From Caldilinea sp. CFX5 (GTDB lineage Bacteria > Chloroflexota > Anaerolineae > Caldilineales > Caldilineaceae): 64,000 nt of DNA. Made by a program: the position numbers and the translations under genes. The stretch spans positions 62,001 through 126,000 of the forward strand of contig QWII01000009.1 in assembly GCA_021405325.1 (NCBI GenBank), written 5' to 3'. Below are positions 26,284 through 36,301 of the stretch, piece by piece (within the stretch, counting starts at the first letter, position 1; each line of letters begins with the position of its first letter). The notes beneath the pieces were generated by a model that did not search any database, was not told where the DNA came from, and worked only from the letters and a program-made list of their open reading frames with translations.

Positions 26284-26518
26284 TGGCGTTGCCCGCGTCA
26301 TGGGTGACTAGCTCGATCACCACCTTGTTCCAAACATTGTAAAACTCAGGGTGGTGATTCAGCGTGTTGGCGGCCAGTGCGACTTTGGTCATAAAGCCAA
26401 AGGCTTCGACAAAATCGCGAAAGGTAAAGGTGCGATGCAACTTGCCATTCACCACCGACCAACCCGGCAGATCCACCAACGCTGCCTGCAACTCACCTTC
26501 ATTCAACTTGTAGGCCAT
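26234..26518 (-). CDS. phhB: 4a-hydroxytetrahydrobiopterin dehydratase (PCD/DCoH)
   Basis: A 94-residue dehydratase that recycles the 4a-hydroxypterin cofactor of aromatic amino acid hydroxylases. The family core is visible: LPGWSV, FxDFVEAFGFMTKVA, the active-site stretch NHHPEFYNVWNKV with consecutive His, and THDAGNAISDLD. Length is normal. No hydroxylase gene is in the window; in many bacteria PCD-like proteins serve molybdopterin or folate-related chemistry instead. Its 3' end overlaps the MFS gene by 50 bp on the opposite strand. Confidence 0.92.
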   Translation of the reverse strand: MAYKLNEGELQAALVDLPGWSVVNGKLHRTFTFRDFVEAFGFMTKVALAANTLNHHPEFYNVWNKVVIELVTHDAGNAISDLDVTLARTIDGLL

Positions 26519-26570
26519 CGCTCTCCTGTTTTGTCGAAGAAGACTTGATCGGTTGTGTCATCTGTCCAAT

Positions 26571-26669
26571 ATCACCGCGAATCATTAGGATTAGCGAATC
26601 TTTTTGTTTGTTGCAAAGCCAGTTCATGTAACCTGACGTGATTCGCTAATCCTAATAATTCGCGGTGAT
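26571..26669. repeat. Long inverted repeat, 30-bp arms
   Basis: Arms 26571-26600 and 26640-26669 match at 29 of 30 positions around a 39-bp loop. Location: between the GT2 gene end and the pterin dehydratase start, both on the minus strand. Confidence 0.85.
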
Positions 26670-26721
26670 ATAGTTGGGACACGTCCACCGATCTGATTCT
26701 ATCCGCCCACTCCGCGTCCGA

Positions 26722-27732
26722 TCACCCTTGCCGTCCAGCAACTTCGCGGACGATGTAGATCGGTTTGTTCTGGCTTTCGTGGTACGTGCGGATGGTCATT
26801 TCGCCCAACAGCCCCATGGTGATCAACTGGACGCCGATGACGACCAGCAGCACGGCCAGCAGCAGCATAGGCCGTCCGCCAATATTCTCACCCAACCCCA
26901 GTTTAAGAAAGGTCAGGTAGAGACCGATCAGGACACCGCCACCAGCGGAAAGCAGCCCCATTGTGCCAAAGACGTGAATGGGTCGGGTCGAATAAGTGCC
27001 CAGGAACCAGACCAGAATCAGATCAAGCATCACCCGAACGGTACGGCTGATGCCATATTTGGAACGGCCAAACTGGCGGGCGCGATGGTTGACGGCCACT
27101 TCCGCAACCGTGCCGCCCACCTGACTCGCCAACGCCGGGATAAAACGGTGCAATTCGCCATAAAGCTTGACATGTTGCAATACATCCCGCCGGTAGGCTT
27201 TGAGTGAGCAGCCATAATCATGCAACTGCACATCGGTGACATTGGAGATGAGCCGGTTGGCAATCATCGAAGGCAGTTTGCGATCCCAGTAACGATCCTG
27301 CCGATGGATACGCCAGCCGCTGACAATGTCGTACCCTTCGTCGATCTTTGCCATCAGTTTGGGCACATCTTCCGGGTCGTTTTGCAGGTCGGCGTCCATG
27401 GTGATCACCACTTCGCCGCGGGCATAGTCAAAACCGGCAGAGAAGGCCGCCGTCTGCCCAAAGTTGCGGCGCAGGCGGATGACGGTGATGTGGTCGTCCT
27501 CGGCGGCCCACTCGCGCAACAGTTGGTAACTGCGATCTTTGGAGCCATCGTCCACGATGACAACCTCGTAGGCGTCGCTATAGGGCGCCATCGCCGCGGT
27601 GAGGGCGGCGCGCAGATGAGGAATGCTCTCTTCCTCATTGTACAGAGGAATGACGACCGAAATGCGTAATGGCTTTAAAATGGTGCGCTCAGCATCATCC
27701 GGGGCCATCGTGAGTAAGGTTGAAGTTTCCAT
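26722..27732 (-). CDS. Family 2 glycosyltransferase with C-terminal membrane helices (ArnC/DPM-like)
   Basis: About 336 residues. The GT-A domain has SVVIPLYNEEESI, VDDGSKDRS and the DxD-like MDADLQNDPED; the stretch HDYGCSLKAYR is typical for polyprenyl-phosphate glycosyltransferases. Two hydrophobic segments near the C-terminus anchor it. It likely makes polyprenyl-phosphate sugars, the donors used by GT-C enzymes such as those at 6494 and 9085 (functional link inferred). ATG 27732 was chosen for AAGGATC just upstream and for the homology start; the frame opens at 27834. Confidence 0.9.
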   Translation of the reverse strand: METSTLLTMAPDDAERTILKPLRISVVIPLYNEEESIPHLRAALTAAMAPYSDAYEVVIVDDGSKDRSYQLLREWAAEDDHITVIRLRRNFGQTAAFSAGFDYARGEVVITMDADLQNDPEDVPKLMAKIDEGYDIVSGWRIHRQDRYWDRKLPSMIANRLISNVTDVQLHDYGCSLKAYRRDVLQHVKLYGELHRFIPALASQVGGTVAEVAVNHRARQFGRSKYGISRTVRVMLDLILVWFLGTYSTRPIHVFGTMGLLSAGGGVLIGLYLTFLKLGLGENIGGRPMLLLAVLLVVIGVQLITMGLLGEMTIRTYHESQNKPIYIVREVAGRQG

Positions 27733-27867
27733 GCGATCCTTTATGAGTAGGCTTTTCGGCGTTGTCCGGCTACCCTGCCCTGAAAAGCATCCGTTTTTCC
27801 CTACATGATAACGCGATCCGGGAAAAACGTCCAAGAATGATGGAAAGTGGGATCAAAATGACGAACG

Positions 27868-27915
27868 CATAGAATACGGCGCCCAGCAGGAACCCACTGG
27901 GCGCCGTATTCTATG
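27868..27915. repeat. Hairpin after the epimerase gene
   Basis: 19-bp perfect arms (27868-27886, 27897-27915) around a 10-bp loop, ending 6 bp from the stop of the gene at 27922. It may act as a terminator, although no T-run is seen. Confidence 0.75.
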
Positions 27916-27921
27916 AAAAGC

Positions 27922-28704
27922 TTAGGCAAAGAGGTGTTCGACCGCGTAGGGCAAACCACGGGGCCAGACATCTTGCGGTTCGTAGCCGATGATGCGGCGG
28001 GCCGGTTCCAGGTCGAGCCGTTCGGCATGGAGCGGTTTGCTGGTGGCGAAGAGGGTGACGCATTCGCCAGCCGCCGGCGCGGCAGACTCGACGCAGCGTT
28101 CATGAAAGCGATTGGAATCGTTATGGCTAAAGAAAACGTCGACGCCGATCCTGCTTTCCAGGAGGCGCTTGGCTTCATCAGCATTGCGTGGCAGCCAGCC
28201 GATCCGCACGTTGATCACCGAGAGCTTATGGACACGGGCATACATATCGCCCATGGCCTCGCCCCAGACTTTGGTCAAGGCGTAGTGGTTGACCGGCTTG
28301 GGGCCATCCTCAATCTTGACTGTTTGCCCCGCAAAGTAACCATGCCCAGTGACCGTTTGCAACGTGCTGGCGAGGATCAGCCGTTTCACCCCTAGATCCT
28401 TGGCCGCTTCACAGATGTAATACAAGCCGACTACATTCGGTTGGAGCAGCACATCGATAAAATCAGCCGGGTTGGGATAGGCCCCCAAGTGGACAATCGT
28501 ATCCATGCCCTCGACCGCCCGGTAGACTTTGTCCCGATCATTCAGATCACCCATGACAAAATCGGCCAAGCCGGGGGATGGTCGGCGGGCAAAGCCACGC
28601 ACATAGTGGCCGCGTTGGAGGAGATGTTGGCCCAACGGCTCGCCAATCGCTCCGGTCGTGCCGGTGACAAGAACCCGTTTAGGATTGGCTGCTTTTTCAC
28701 TCAT
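27922..28704 (-). CDS. NAD-dependent epimerase/dehydratase (extended SDR)
   Basis: A 260-residue Rossmann-fold protein with the N-terminal cofactor motif VTGTTGAIG (TGxxGxxG) and the catalytic-type HYALTKVWGE (Y-x-x-x-K) near residue 150. It is similar to uronate dehydrogenase/NAD-dependent sugar epimerase-like SDRs, and the short C-terminal domain fits that group. It reads 12 bp from the desaturase stop and may be co-transcribed with it. The substrate is uncertain. Confidence 0.85.
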   Translation of the reverse strand: MSEKAANPKRVLVTGTTGAIGEPLGQHLLQRGHYVRGFARRPSPGLADFVMGDLNDRDKVYRAVEGMDTIVHLGAYPNPADFIDVLLQPNVVGLYYICEAAKDLGVKRLILASTLQTVTGHGYFAGQTVKIEDGPKPVNHYALTKVWGEAMGDMYARVHKLSVINVRIGWLPRNADEAKRLLESRIGVDVFFSHNDSNRFHERCVESAAPAAGECVTLFATSKPLHAERLDLEPARRIIGYEPQDVWPRGLPYAVEHLFA

Positions 28705-28716
28705 GGTTGTTTCTTT

Positions 28717-29799
28717 CTAGATCGCTTCTGTCGGGCGGATGGGCTTTGGTTGTAAAGCAAGTTCGGTAGGTAGGGCGAGATAACGTTGGGCGGCCTCCCG
28801 GAAGGTGACGAGCCGCCGGCGTTCTTCATCCCACAGGGTTAAAGACATGGTCTTGAAGCCACTGAGCAGATTCAGTTCGGTCACCCGCTGGAAAATCGGG
28901 TTTTCCTTGTGACAATCTTCCAGGTTGTAATTGGGAATCCGCGGGCTGAGGTGGTGAATGTGATGAAAACCGATATTACCGGTGAACCACTGCAAAATCC
29001 GGGGCAACTTCAGATAAGAGCTGCCCTGCATGGCGGCCAGGGTAAAATCCCATTCAGGGGTATGTTCCCAGTAGGTGCGTTCAAATTGATGTTGCACATA
29101 GAAAAGCCAGGTGCCGATACTGCTGGCAATGATGATAATGGGGGCGTGAACCAGGAGAAAGTTTCCCACACCGACAAATGCGCTCATACCTGCCCACAAA
29201 CCGGCCAGCGCCAGGTTCGTCCACCAGACCGACGCTTTCTCACCGTGCCGCCAACTTTCGGGGGCGCCTAAGGTCAGGCGACTCAAGATGACAAAATTGA
29301 TGGTCGGGGCGATTAGAAAGAGGAAGAAGGGATTCCGAAAGCCGCGATAGACCAGCCGCGTCCACCAACTGGCGGCTTGATATTCTTCGACCGTCATTGT
29401 CCAGATGTCACCAATGCCACGCTCCTCCAGTTCGGCATGGTGGGCATGATGGATGGCATGACTTTTGCGCCAATAGCGGTAGGGCACCATGGTGAGGATG
29501 CCGCTGATCATCCCGGTACTGTCATTAGCCTGGCGCGCTTTGAAAAACGAACCGTGCCCACAGTCATGCTGGATGATGAAGATGCGCACTAAAAACCCTG
29601 CTGTCGGGAGGGCCAACAGCAGGGTTAACCAATAACCAACCGATAAACTGAAATACATCAACGTCCAACCGAGAAGGAAGCCGCCAAACGAATTACCTAC
29701 TTGCCAGAGACTTTTGCGTAAGTTCGGCTGCTGATACTTGGCTACGATCGCTTGCCAGCCGGCATAGTGAGCAGCCGACCCTTGTAAATGTTTATTCAT
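28717..29799 (-). CDS. Membrane fatty acid desaturase
   Basis: A 360-residue integral-membrane di-iron desaturase. The three His boxes are visible: HDCGH (about 78-82), HAIHHAHH (about 115-122) and HHIHH near 282, separated by hydrophobic segments. It introduces a double bond into an acyl lipid, as in the DesA-type omega desaturases; regiochemistry cannot be told. It probably adjusts membrane fluidity. A 12-bp gap leads to the SDR gene. Upstream is a 380-bp spacer without a clear promoter. Confidence 0.9.
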   Translation of the reverse strand: MNKHLQGSAAHYAGWQAIVAKYQQPNLRKSLWQVGNSFGGFLLGWTLMYFSLSVGYWLTLLLALPTAGFLVRIFIIQHDCGHGSFFKARQANDSTGMISGILTMVPYRYWRKSHAIHHAHHAELEERGIGDIWTMTVEEYQAASWWTRLVYRGFRNPFFLFLIAPTINFVILSRLTLGAPESWRHGEKASVWWTNLALAGLWAGMSAFVGVGNFLLVHAPIIIIASSIGTWLFYVQHQFERTYWEHTPEWDFTLAAMQGSSYLKLPRILQWFTGNIGFHHIHHLSPRIPNYNLEDCHKENPIFQRVTELNLLSGFKTMSLTLWDEERRRLVTFREAAQRYLALPTELALQPKPIRPTEAI

Positions 29800-30181
29800 T
29801 CAATCCTTTATCCCTATCCAAAATGCAGTAAATTGCTGCTTGTCATCTGGGATAGTAGCCAACTCATGCAGTTCTGATTCAAGTCGATCACCCTTTGGGG
29901 CTGCTGTGTACAATTGTCATTGTAATTCAACCACACACCTGCTTCAGACAGCCGAAGCTATGCCAACATACCAGACAACGAAAAGCACTGTACCATACAA
30001 TACGCTTACCCGCCATGTACACAGGCCCCTAAGGAGAATAGCACGAAATTGTCTTGACGTGCCGTAATTATTCTCTACGACCTACCCATTAGCCTGTGTA
30101 CCGATAACAGTCTATTATAACACCGCCGTATGGTGAAAGATGCGGGGGTTATTGCCTAGATTCACAAGTTGCCGTGCGCCG
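29800..30181. other. Gene-free spacer
   Basis: 382 bp between two minus-strand genes. No open frame with a ribosome site, tRNA, long hairpin or convincing promoter was found. Presumably it contains the promoter of the desaturase gene. Confidence 0.5.
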
Positions 30182-31171
30182 TTAGACAGCTTGCTGCGCA
30201 TCAATATAGGTCGGCACCCCTTCTTCGGCAAAGATCCGATCAATGGTGGCGCGATCGTCGGCAGTGAGCCGCCAGTCGGCAGCGGCGACATTCTCCTTCA
30301 ACTCTTTTTCATTGCGCATTCCAACCAGCGCCACGGTGACGGCGGGATTGCCCAACACCCAGGCGATGGCGAGTTGGGCGACGCTTTTGCCGTAGCCGGC
30401 AGCCAGTTCTTTCAGGCGCGCGGTTACACGTAACTCTTTCAGAAAATTCTCTCGTTCAAAGAGCGGCAGACCAAAAGCCTTACCACCGCTGCGCCAGTCC
30501 CAGTCGAGGAATTTGGTTTCCGGGGTAAAGGCGCCGGTGAGCAAGCCAAAGCCCAGCGAACCATAGGCCATGTAGCCGATCTTGTTCGCCAGACAGTAAG
30601 GCAACACTTCCTTCTCCATGCGCCGGTCATAGAGGTGATAGCCGACCTGGTTGGCGGTCAGCTTGCCATGCTTCTGGCACTCGTCCATCATGGCGACGGT
30701 AAAGTTGGAGACGCCATAGTAACGAATCTTGCCGTCCACCTTGAGCTTTTCCAGCGCCCGCATCGGTTCTTCAAAGCGGGTGTGGTGATCCGGCCAGTGG
30801 ATCAGCATGAGGTCGATCACGTCGGTGTTCATGCGCTTGAGACAGCCTTCGGTGCGCTTGATGATGTAATGATCACGCGAACTGCGCCCGATGATCTTGT
30901 TCTCCTCGTCGTAGACAAAGCCGACTTTTGTCACCAGCACGATCTCTTTACGCCGGTTACCCAGCGCCTTCGCTAGAATCTCCTCTGAATGATAGGGGCC
31001 GTAGACTTCAGCGGTGTCAAAGAGCGTGATGCCATGGTCAATGGCCTGGTTGACGGCCACACTGGCTTCGCTCACGTCGATCTCGCCGTACATGGTCGTA
31101 CTCATCTCCCAGGTGCCAAAACCGATGGCCGAGCAGACCAGATCGGTGTCACCAAAACGTCGTTGTTCCAC
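30182..31171 (-). CDS. Aldo/keto reductase
   Basis: About 329 residues, NADPH-dependent TIM-barrel oxidoreductase. The catalytic tetrad is visible: D and Y in LFDTAEVYGPYHSEE, K in VLVTKVGF, and H in LMLIHWPDHH. The C-terminal cofactor part (VALVGMRNEKEL) is intact. Residues RFGDTDLVCSAIGFG give the usual N-terminus. The GTG at 31171 is chosen because AAGGAGG sits directly upstream with optimal spacing; the frame is open to 31201. It may reduce a sugar or aldehyde. A second AKR lies at 39597. Confidence 0.9.
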   Translation of the reverse strand: MEQRRFGDTDLVCSAIGFGTWEMSTTMYGEIDVSEASVAVNQAIDHGITLFDTAEVYGPYHSEEILAKALGNRRKEIVLVTKVGFVYDEENKIIGRSSRDHYIIKRTEGCLKRMNTDVIDLMLIHWPDHHTRFEEPMRALEKLKVDGKIRYYGVSNFTVAMMDECQKHGKLTANQVGYHLYDRRMEKEVLPYCLANKIGYMAYGSLGFGLLTGAFTPETKFLDWDWRSGGKAFGLPLFERENFLKELRVTARLKELAAGYGKSVAQLAIAWVLGNPAVTVALVGMRNEKELKENVAAADWRLTADDRATIDRIFAEEGVPTYIDAQQAV

Positions 31172-31198
31172 AGCGTCCTCCTTGTGTGCGCGCCGGGT

Positions 31199-31289
31199 CA
31201 CAACAACGGATTCGGGACAGGAACGGATTTAGCCTCGGATACCGAAAGGTCGAAGATAAATCCGCTACTTTCTTGAATCCGTTGTTGTG
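31199..31289. repeat. Inverted repeat, 15-bp arms with inner pair
   Basis: CACAACAACGGATTC (31199-31213) pairs with GAATCCGTTGTTGTG (31275-31289). An inner CGGATTTA/TAAATCCG pair lies between them. It lies just upstream of the AKR ribosome site. Confidence 0.7.
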
Positions 31290-31376
31290 TTCCGGGGTTG
31301 CAATAGCGATAATTTGGGGTTGTGGGTTGATCTTACCGCAAGCGGGGTAGAAGTGCAATCGTCGGTTGGGGCCACC

Positions 31377-31449
31377 AGAGCATGCGTTGCACAGGCCAAC
31401 AGCCCACTTGCTAAACAAAATCGGCTCTGGCCTGTGCAACGCATGCTCT
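31377..31449. repeat. Long hairpin after the aminotransferase gene
   Basis: Perfect 22-bp arms (31377-31398, 31428-31449) with a 29-bp loop, ending 6 bp from the aminotransferase stop. Confidence 0.82.
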
Positions 31450-31455
31450 TCCTGG

Positions 31456-32622
31456 TTAACCGCGTTCGATGAAGCGGCAGAGTCGTTCCGTTGCCGGTTC
31501 GAGGATCGACAAATCGGAGGCGGTGCAGACGCGTAAGGCGCCTTCACCACCGGCGCCAAAGGCGACGCCGGGCGCGACGGCGACTTTGGTTTCCTTGAGC
31601 AGGGCCAGACAGAAGGCAAAGGAATCGGTGACGCCATCGACGCGCGGGAAGAGATAGAAGGCGCCTTCGGGTTTCGGCACCGTCACTCCTTTGGTGGCGG
31701 CGAGGGCGTTATAGCAGAAGCTCATGCGCTCGTGAAAGAGTTCGGCGCGGGCAGCGATCTCATCTTCGCCCTGTTCGAGGGCGGCCAGGGCTGCGCGCTG
31801 GATAAAGGTGGCCGCGTGGGAAACAATAAACTCGTTGAGCGGCCCGGCTTTTGCAATCAGATCGCTACGGCCAACAGCCCAGCCCAAGCGCCAGCCGGTC
31901 ATGCAGTAGCTTTTGGAGAAGGATTGGGCGACGATCACGGCGTCGTCACGCGTGCAGAGACGCAGGATCGAGGGGGCAGCCGTGCCTTGATAATAGATGC
32001 GCTCATAGACTTCATCGGCCAGCAACCACAAACCATGCCGCCGCGCAAAGTCGAGCAGTTGTTGCTGCTCTTCCACTGTCGCTACCCAGCCCAGCGGGTT
32101 CGAGGGGGAGGTATAGAGCAGCAGGCGCGTTTTAGGCGTTAAGGCGGCTTCGAGGGCGGCAAAGTCAATGGCAAAGCGGTTGTCACGCACGACAAAAGGG
32201 ATTTCGTGCGGAGTTGCGCCGAACATGCGTACAATTTCCGTGCCGTTGGGCCAGTTGGGCGAGAGGATGAGGGCTTCATCGCCCGGATCAAGGGTGCAGC
32301 GAATGGTCAGGTTGAGCGCCTGGACGCCGGAGGCTGTCACCACAATTTCGTGCATGGGGTCGAGGGCTACGTTGTGCAAGGCGGCATATTTGCGCGCAAT
32401 ACTTTCCCGCAACGCCGGCAACCCGGCATTTTCGGAGTAGAAGGTCCAGCCGTCGTTGATCGCCTGTGTCGCCGCGTCTTTGATGTACTGCGGTGTGGGC
32501 ATGTTGGATTCGCCAAATTGGAGTTTGTAGACGCCTTCCATGGTAAAGGCGACATTGGCCAATTCGCGAATGCGTGAGGGTTGGATCTGGTTGAGACCAG
32601 GGGCGACCGTTACTGTACTCAT
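31456..32622 (-). CDS. Class I/II PLP-dependent aminotransferase
   Basis: About 388 residues, fold-type I aminotransferase of the AspC/AlaT-like group. The family features are present: [34 protein letters not shown] and the PLP-Lys context [15 protein letters not shown], in which the K binds the cofactor. The ATG at 32622 overlaps the TGA of the upstream PIG-L gene (ATGA), so the two are translationally coupled. Amino donor and keto acid are not predictable. The C-terminal Arg for carboxylate binding is in ALRVCTA. Confidence 0.92.
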   Translation of the reverse strand: MSTVTVAPGLNQIQPSRIRELANVAFTMEGVYKLQFGESNMPTPQYIKDAATQAINDGWTFYSENAGLPALRESIARKYAALHNVALDPMHEIVVTASGVQALNLTIRCTLDPGDEALILSPNWPNGTEIVRMFGATPHEIPFVVRDNRFAIDFAALEAALTPKTRLLLYTSPSNPLGWVATVEEQQQLLDFARRHGLWLLADEVYERIYYQGTAAPSILRLCTRDDAVIVAQSFSKSYCMTGWRLGWAVGRSDLIAKAGPLNEFIVSHAATFIQRAALAALEQGEDEIAARAELFHERMSFCYNALAATKGVTVPKPEGAFYLFPRVDGVTDSFAFCLALLKETKVAVAPGVAFGAGGEGALRVCTASDLSILEPATERLCRFIERG

Positions 32623-33377
32623 GCGGCGGTTCCGTTCAGTTTCGCCCACTCCTCATCATTCACCAACGTTACCACGCGGAAAGACTCAGCATAGGCCATC
32701 TCTTTGCCCTTGGCGGCGTCGGCGGACCATTGCTTGACCATCGGCGAGGGGTCCCATTCGCCCATCTGGCTGGCGTGCTTTTTGAGCGATTCGATCTTGA
32801 GGTCGATCACATCGCTGACGTTGACGTAGACATTTTCCTTGCCCCCCTCGCCCCAGTTCATGGCATAGACTTTGCGCACTTTGTGGGCGCTCAAGCCTTC
32901 TTCCCCTAATTCCTGAAAGAGATGGGGTTGACCAGCCGCCGGAAAGACCGCATCCACCGCCGCTGCCGCAACCGCCCGATGATCCGGGTGATTGATGTAG
33001 CCATCGCCGGCCCAAAGCAAGGTCGGGTCGGTGGTCATGACCACTTCGGGCTTGAAGCGGCGGATCTCGCGCACCAGCCGTTTGCGCAGCGCCATCGTAT
33101 TTTCGACCATGCCATCCGGTTCGCGGAAGAAAACGACATCCTTCACACCGACCACGGCCGCCGCGGCCAACTGCTCGGCCTCGCGAATTTCCATCGCCTG
33201 CGCACGGGTGATGGAGAGATCGGCAATGCCGACATCACCGCTGGTGACAAGGACATAACAGACCTCAGCGCCGGCGCGCACCCAACGGGCCACCGTGCCG
33301 ACACAACCAAATTCAATATCATCAGGGTGGGCCATGATCACCATGACCCGTTTTGGGGTATAGGGTTGACTGCTCAT
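32619..33377 (-). CDS. PIG-L family deacetylase
   Basis: About 252 residues, second LmbE-fold deacetylase of the window. The motif [10 protein letters not shown] (about 16-25) holds the first zinc ligands and the late [10 protein letters not shown] the second His pair. BshB-like enzymes deacetylate GlcNAc-malate; other members act on sugar amides, so the substrate is open. ATG 33377 was chosen as the point where similarity begins; the frame is open to 33482. The coupled aminotransferase suggests a shared amino-sugar or amide pathway (inference). Confidence 0.88.
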   Translation of the reverse strand: MSSQPYTPKRVMVIMAHPDDIEFGCVGTVARWVRAGAEVCYVLVTSGDVGIADLSITRAQAMEIREAEQLAAAAVVGVKDVVFFREPDGMVENTMALRKRLVREIRRFKPEVVMTTDPTLLWAGDGYINHPDHRAVAAAAVDAVFPAAGQPHLFQELGEEGLSAHKVRKVYAMNWGEGGKENVYVNVSDVIDLKIESLKKHASQMGEWDPSPMVKQWSADAAKGKEMAYAESFRVVTLVNDEEWAKLNGTAA

Positions 33378-33518
33378 TGCAATAGTTGCTCCAGACTCAG
33401 CTTGATGGATAACCGAAAGTAATTCGTTCCAGTTTACCACCAATCGGATCAGGATGAAAAGAGGCCCGGATTCGGATAGCACGGAGCGCCCTGTCTCATA
33501 GCAATCCGTGCCTGTGCC

Positions 33519-34862
33519 CTATTCCGTCACCCCCGGCGGCAACGCAAATTGCTCCGCATCCTCCACCACCAACACCCAGTCGGGGCCATCAAAGGGGGGC
33601 GTTAAGGTGACAGGGTCGGCAGATTTCGCCACTTTGCCGGCGTGGGAAATTTGACCGGTGCGGGGATCGTACCACCACCCGCGCACGGTTGCGCCGCTCA
33701 GGCTGGTCAAATGCACGGTGACGGGGTGGGTTGTCGGCAGGTAGACCATGAGGTAGGAGCCGTTGCTGTCCCGTGTCGCTTGCAGATGATGGCCGCCGCT
33801 GCCGGCTTCGGCAGCCAGTACGCCCTGGTCAGGAATGCGGGAAAGGAAGGGGCGCGATTCCATTAAGGCGCGTAGATGCGTTACTTGTTCCGCCCCCGGT
33901 CGCACCAGCGCTTCCAGCCAGGTGCGGTCGGCGTGGTTGATGGCGGGGAAACGGGGGCCGCAGAATTGCCAGCTCGAGTGATGCCCATAGGTGACGCCAC
34001 AACCACCCGCAAAGACCGAACGGTAGATCTGTTTACGCACATCATGGTCGCGGAAATAGCCATTAGCCGGGTTCCATTGGGGCCAGGGACTGACCGGATG
34101 GTCTTCATAGTTTGGTTCGCTGTCAAGCGTCGGTTTGGTCGGCGTCAGGTTATAGTCATGGGTAATGAGATCCCACACCGCCGTATCGCGACCGGAACCG
34201 TGGCCCGATTGCATGGTATTAAAGTCGAGCCATTCCTCCTCATGCAGCCAGGTTGAGGTGGAGTGACGGCCCGGCGGGTGATAGGTCTTCAACACCCGCC
34301 GCCCCGCGCCTTCGTCAATGCCGGCAGCCATTGCCCGCCAGAGGAGCCGGTAGTCATCGTTTTCAAAAACGGCGGGGCGGTCGCCGCCCAGCATCCAGAG
34401 GACACTACTTTGGTTGCCATAACGTTGGCCCAGAAAGCGGCCATAGATACGGGCATTCTCGACGGTAAAGACCTGTGGCCCGACGCCCCACTGGCGATGA
34501 TTCACCTTGTCGCCCCAGGTGGGTAGCAAGGCGGTGTAAAGGCCATGCTCGGCGGCCATGTCGATTAGCTCATCGACATAAGCAAAGTAAGCTTCGTTGG
34601 GCCGGGTCGGGTCGTTGTCATGCAGGGGGTGTTCGCCATAGGCATTGGGTGTGTTGAGGCCATCAAACTCGGCCAGCGCCACGGCTTGAATGACGGTAAA
34701 GCGTTGGCGTTGACGAGCAGTAAAGTAGAACTTGGCTTCTTCCCGTGTCAGGCGATGAAAGAGTTCCCAGGCGGTGTCACCCAGCCAGAAAAAGGGGGCG
34801 CCGCTTTCCGTCACCAGAAAACGGCCATTCTCGCTGACGCGGATATGGGGTAGCGTGTTCAT
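33519..34862 (-). CDS. DUF4038/GH140-type glycoside hydrolase
   Basis: A 447-residue TIM-barrel hydrolase of the DUF4038 family (apiosidase-like, GH140). The N-terminus [26 protein letters not shown] is diagnostic and [10 protein letters not shown] near residue 245 carries the likely catalytic Glu. The C-terminal small beta domain (residues about 360-447) has [11 protein letters not shown]. There is no signal peptide, so it would act in the cytoplasm on imported oligosaccharide. Probable target: plant-type apiose or a similar sugar, not certain. Neighbours include PIG-L and aminotransferase genes. Confidence 0.8.
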   Translation of the reverse strand: MNTLPHIRVSENGRFLVTESGAPFFWLGDTAWELFHRLTREEAKFYFTARQRQRFTVIQAVALAEFDGLNTPNAYGEHPLHDNDPTRPNEAYFAYVDELIDMAAEHGLYTALLPTWGDKVNHRQWGVGPQVFTVENARIYGRFLGQRYGNQSSVLWMLGGDRPAVFENDDYRLLWRAMAAGIDEGAGRRVLKTYHPPGRHSTSTWLHEEEWLDFNTMQSGHGSGRDTAVWDLITHDYNLTPTKPTLDSEPNYEDHPVSPWPQWNPANGYFRDHDVRKQIYRSVFAGGCGVTYGHHSSWQFCGPRFPAINHADRTWLEALVRPGAEQVTHLRALMESRPFLSRIPDQGVLAAEAGSGGHHLQATRDSNGSYLMVYLPTTHPVTVHLTSLSGATVRGWWYDPRTGQISHAGKVAKSADPVTLTPPFDGPDWVLVVEDAEQFALPPGVTE

Positions 34863-34876
34863 TGGCTTCCTCGTTT

Positions 34877-35461
34877 CTATGAATCTGTGGATAGCTTGAC
34901 CAGGAGTTGGGGTAAATTATGCCACCAGCTGGCCGGTGCGTCCACCCGCAGTAAATGCGTGACGTGGGGATCGTCGCTCGCACCTAAGCCTTGCGCCAGG
35001 GCAGTGATAGCTGGATCGGCAGCCAGGGTGCGGGCAATGAGCGATTCTAATCGCTGGTTGGTGTGTAGGATGAAGATTTGGCTGATCTCGGCCTCCATCC
35101 GGTCGACCAGATAGTCGATATGCCAAAAGAGGCGTTTGGGTTGTGGCGACCCGACGCGACCCGGTGGGATGAGACCTCGTTCTTGCAATTGTGTGCGTAA
35201 CAGCGGTTGAATGGCATGAGGTGATCGATCCCCACTGCGTGTCGTATGACGCAACAGGCGACCGGCTAGGGTGGTGGCCCCGCGCTGTCCCAAAGCTGAA
35301 CCGATGTAGAGATAGTCACCAGATGAGATAGAGATGGGTTGACCGTCGCGGAAGCGACCAAAGGCGACGGTCATCAGAACAGTAACGTTTAGATGGAGAA
35401 GATAGATGCCTTGTAGTCCAGCTTGCCCCACAAAGTAGACGGGGATCATTGGCACGTCCAT
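34877..35461 (-). CDS. DUF123 (GIY-YIG-like) domain protein
   Basis: A 194-residue protein of the DUF123 family, a GIY-YIG nuclease-related fold. YLLHLNVTV and the [12 protein letters not shown] stretch give the GIY-YIG-like beta motif, followed by RLLRH. The domain ends with the [10 protein letters not shown] pattern near residue 120. Catalysis is unproven in the family. ATG 35461 lies 4 bp after the upstream HNH stop; a second ATG at 35449 is possible. The last 60 residues look like a helical extension. Confidence 0.8.
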   Translation of the reverse strand: MDVPMIPVYFVGQAGLQGIYLLHLNVTVLMTVAFGRFRDGQPISISSGDYLYIGSALGQRGATTLAGRLLRHTTRSGDRSPHAIQPLLRTQLQERGLIPPGRVGSPQPKRLFWHIDYLVDRMEAEISQIFILHTNQRLESLIARTLAADPAITALAQGLGASDDPHVTHLLRVDAPASWWHNLPQLLVKLSTDS

Positions 35462-35464
35462 GAT

Positions 35465-35899
35465 TCAATCCACAGGTGGATGCCAGCCCGCTTTTACCCA
35501 CCAATGGCGCGCTTCGACTAAAAACGCATCGTTTAATTTTAGTGCATAAACGGTGGCGCGTCCGATAGGCGTCAACCCTAAAATGTGTGTCCCAGCCTGA
35601 TTCCATGTAAAATGTTCGGACCAGCTTTGCTGGCGTGGGTGAAAGAGAGGGACAGTCAGGCCAGTAAGCAGATCAAGGGCATGGGTGCGTGTACCTTTGT
35701 GACTGTTACAAAGATCGCAAGCCAACCAAAGGTTTTCAATTTCGGAACCACCACCTGCGGCAATTGGGATAATGTGTTCGACATGTAGCAATTTAGCGGT
35801 AAAAATCCGCGATGTCAGACAGTAACCGCAGCGGTAACGAGAATCATCTTCCACCTGGCGTCTTATATGAAGCGGAATGTGTGGACGGTCAGTACTCAT
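35465..35899 (-). CDS. HNH endonuclease
   Basis: A 144-residue HNH nuclease. RCGYC (about 23-27) and LACDLCNSHKG (about 59-69) form the Cys4 zinc cage around the catalytic HVEHIIPIAAGG, with N56 in IENL. Such small HNH proteins are very common in Chloroflexota and Cyanobacteria and usually follow a short helical gene, as here (35903-36301, 3-bp gap). Whether they act in defence, homing or as toxins is not known. The protein appears complete. Confidence 0.85.
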   Translation of the reverse strand: MSTDRPHIPLHIRRQVEDDSRYRCGYCLTSRIFTAKLLHVEHIIPIAAGGGSEIENLWLACDLCNSHKGTRTHALDLLTGLTVPLFHPRQQSWSEHFTWNQAGTHILGLTPIGRATVYALKLNDAFLVEARHWWVKAGWHPPVD

Positions 35900-35902
35900 T
35901 TT

Positions 35903-36301
35903 CTAAAAAGGCGCTGGTTGGCCGCGTTCGGCAAGAAGGGCAAAGGCGCGCGCTTTACGTACAAGGACACGACCATATTCAGTACGTAATTTTTCAAGCT
36001 TTGCTAATTCCCGTTGCGTGAGCGAACGCATATTCTGCCAGTAAAGCAATTGTTCGATTGCTACCTGATCCTCGCTACTCATCTCGCTACCGGCCACTTG
36101 GTGAAGTTCTTCGGTTGTCAGTGTGGACAAAGCCGCTATTTCACGCTGTAGGGTAGTAGGTATACCAGTTTCTGTCGGTAGAATAGTGCGCAAAGTTTCA
36201 TCGAGAACCGTTTCAATAGGTTGAGCTAAGTGGGCGGCTACCCTCTCTAACCGTCCATAAACTTCCAGCGAAATAGGGACATTAATAACTGCAGTTGACA
36301 T
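35903..36301 (-). CDS. Antitoxin-like helical protein paired with HNH
   Basis: A 132-residue protein. The N-terminus (VINVPISLEVYGRLERVA) is a short beta strand followed by helices, as in ribbon-helix-helix DNA-binding antitoxins; the remainder is helix-rich with a Glu/Leu/Arg coiled-coil stretch (ELAKLEKLRTEYGR). It ends 3 bp before the HNH gene, so the pair is one operon. The role is inferred from this gene arrangement. An antisense-strand TATACT at 36443-36438 may belong to its promoter, but no good -35 is seen. Confidence 0.65.
   Translation of the reverse strand: MSTAVINVPISLEVYGRLERVAAHLAQPIETVLDETLRTILPTETGIPTTLQREIAALSTLTTEELHQVAGSEMSSEDQVAIEQLLYWQNMRSLTQRELAKLEKLRTEYGRVLVRKARAFALLAERGQPAPF

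Noticed and set aside
29800..30181. A hidden tRNA or small RNA gene
   Set aside because: No cloverleaf-like arms or a consensus T-loop were seen, and no strong hairpin with T-run is present.
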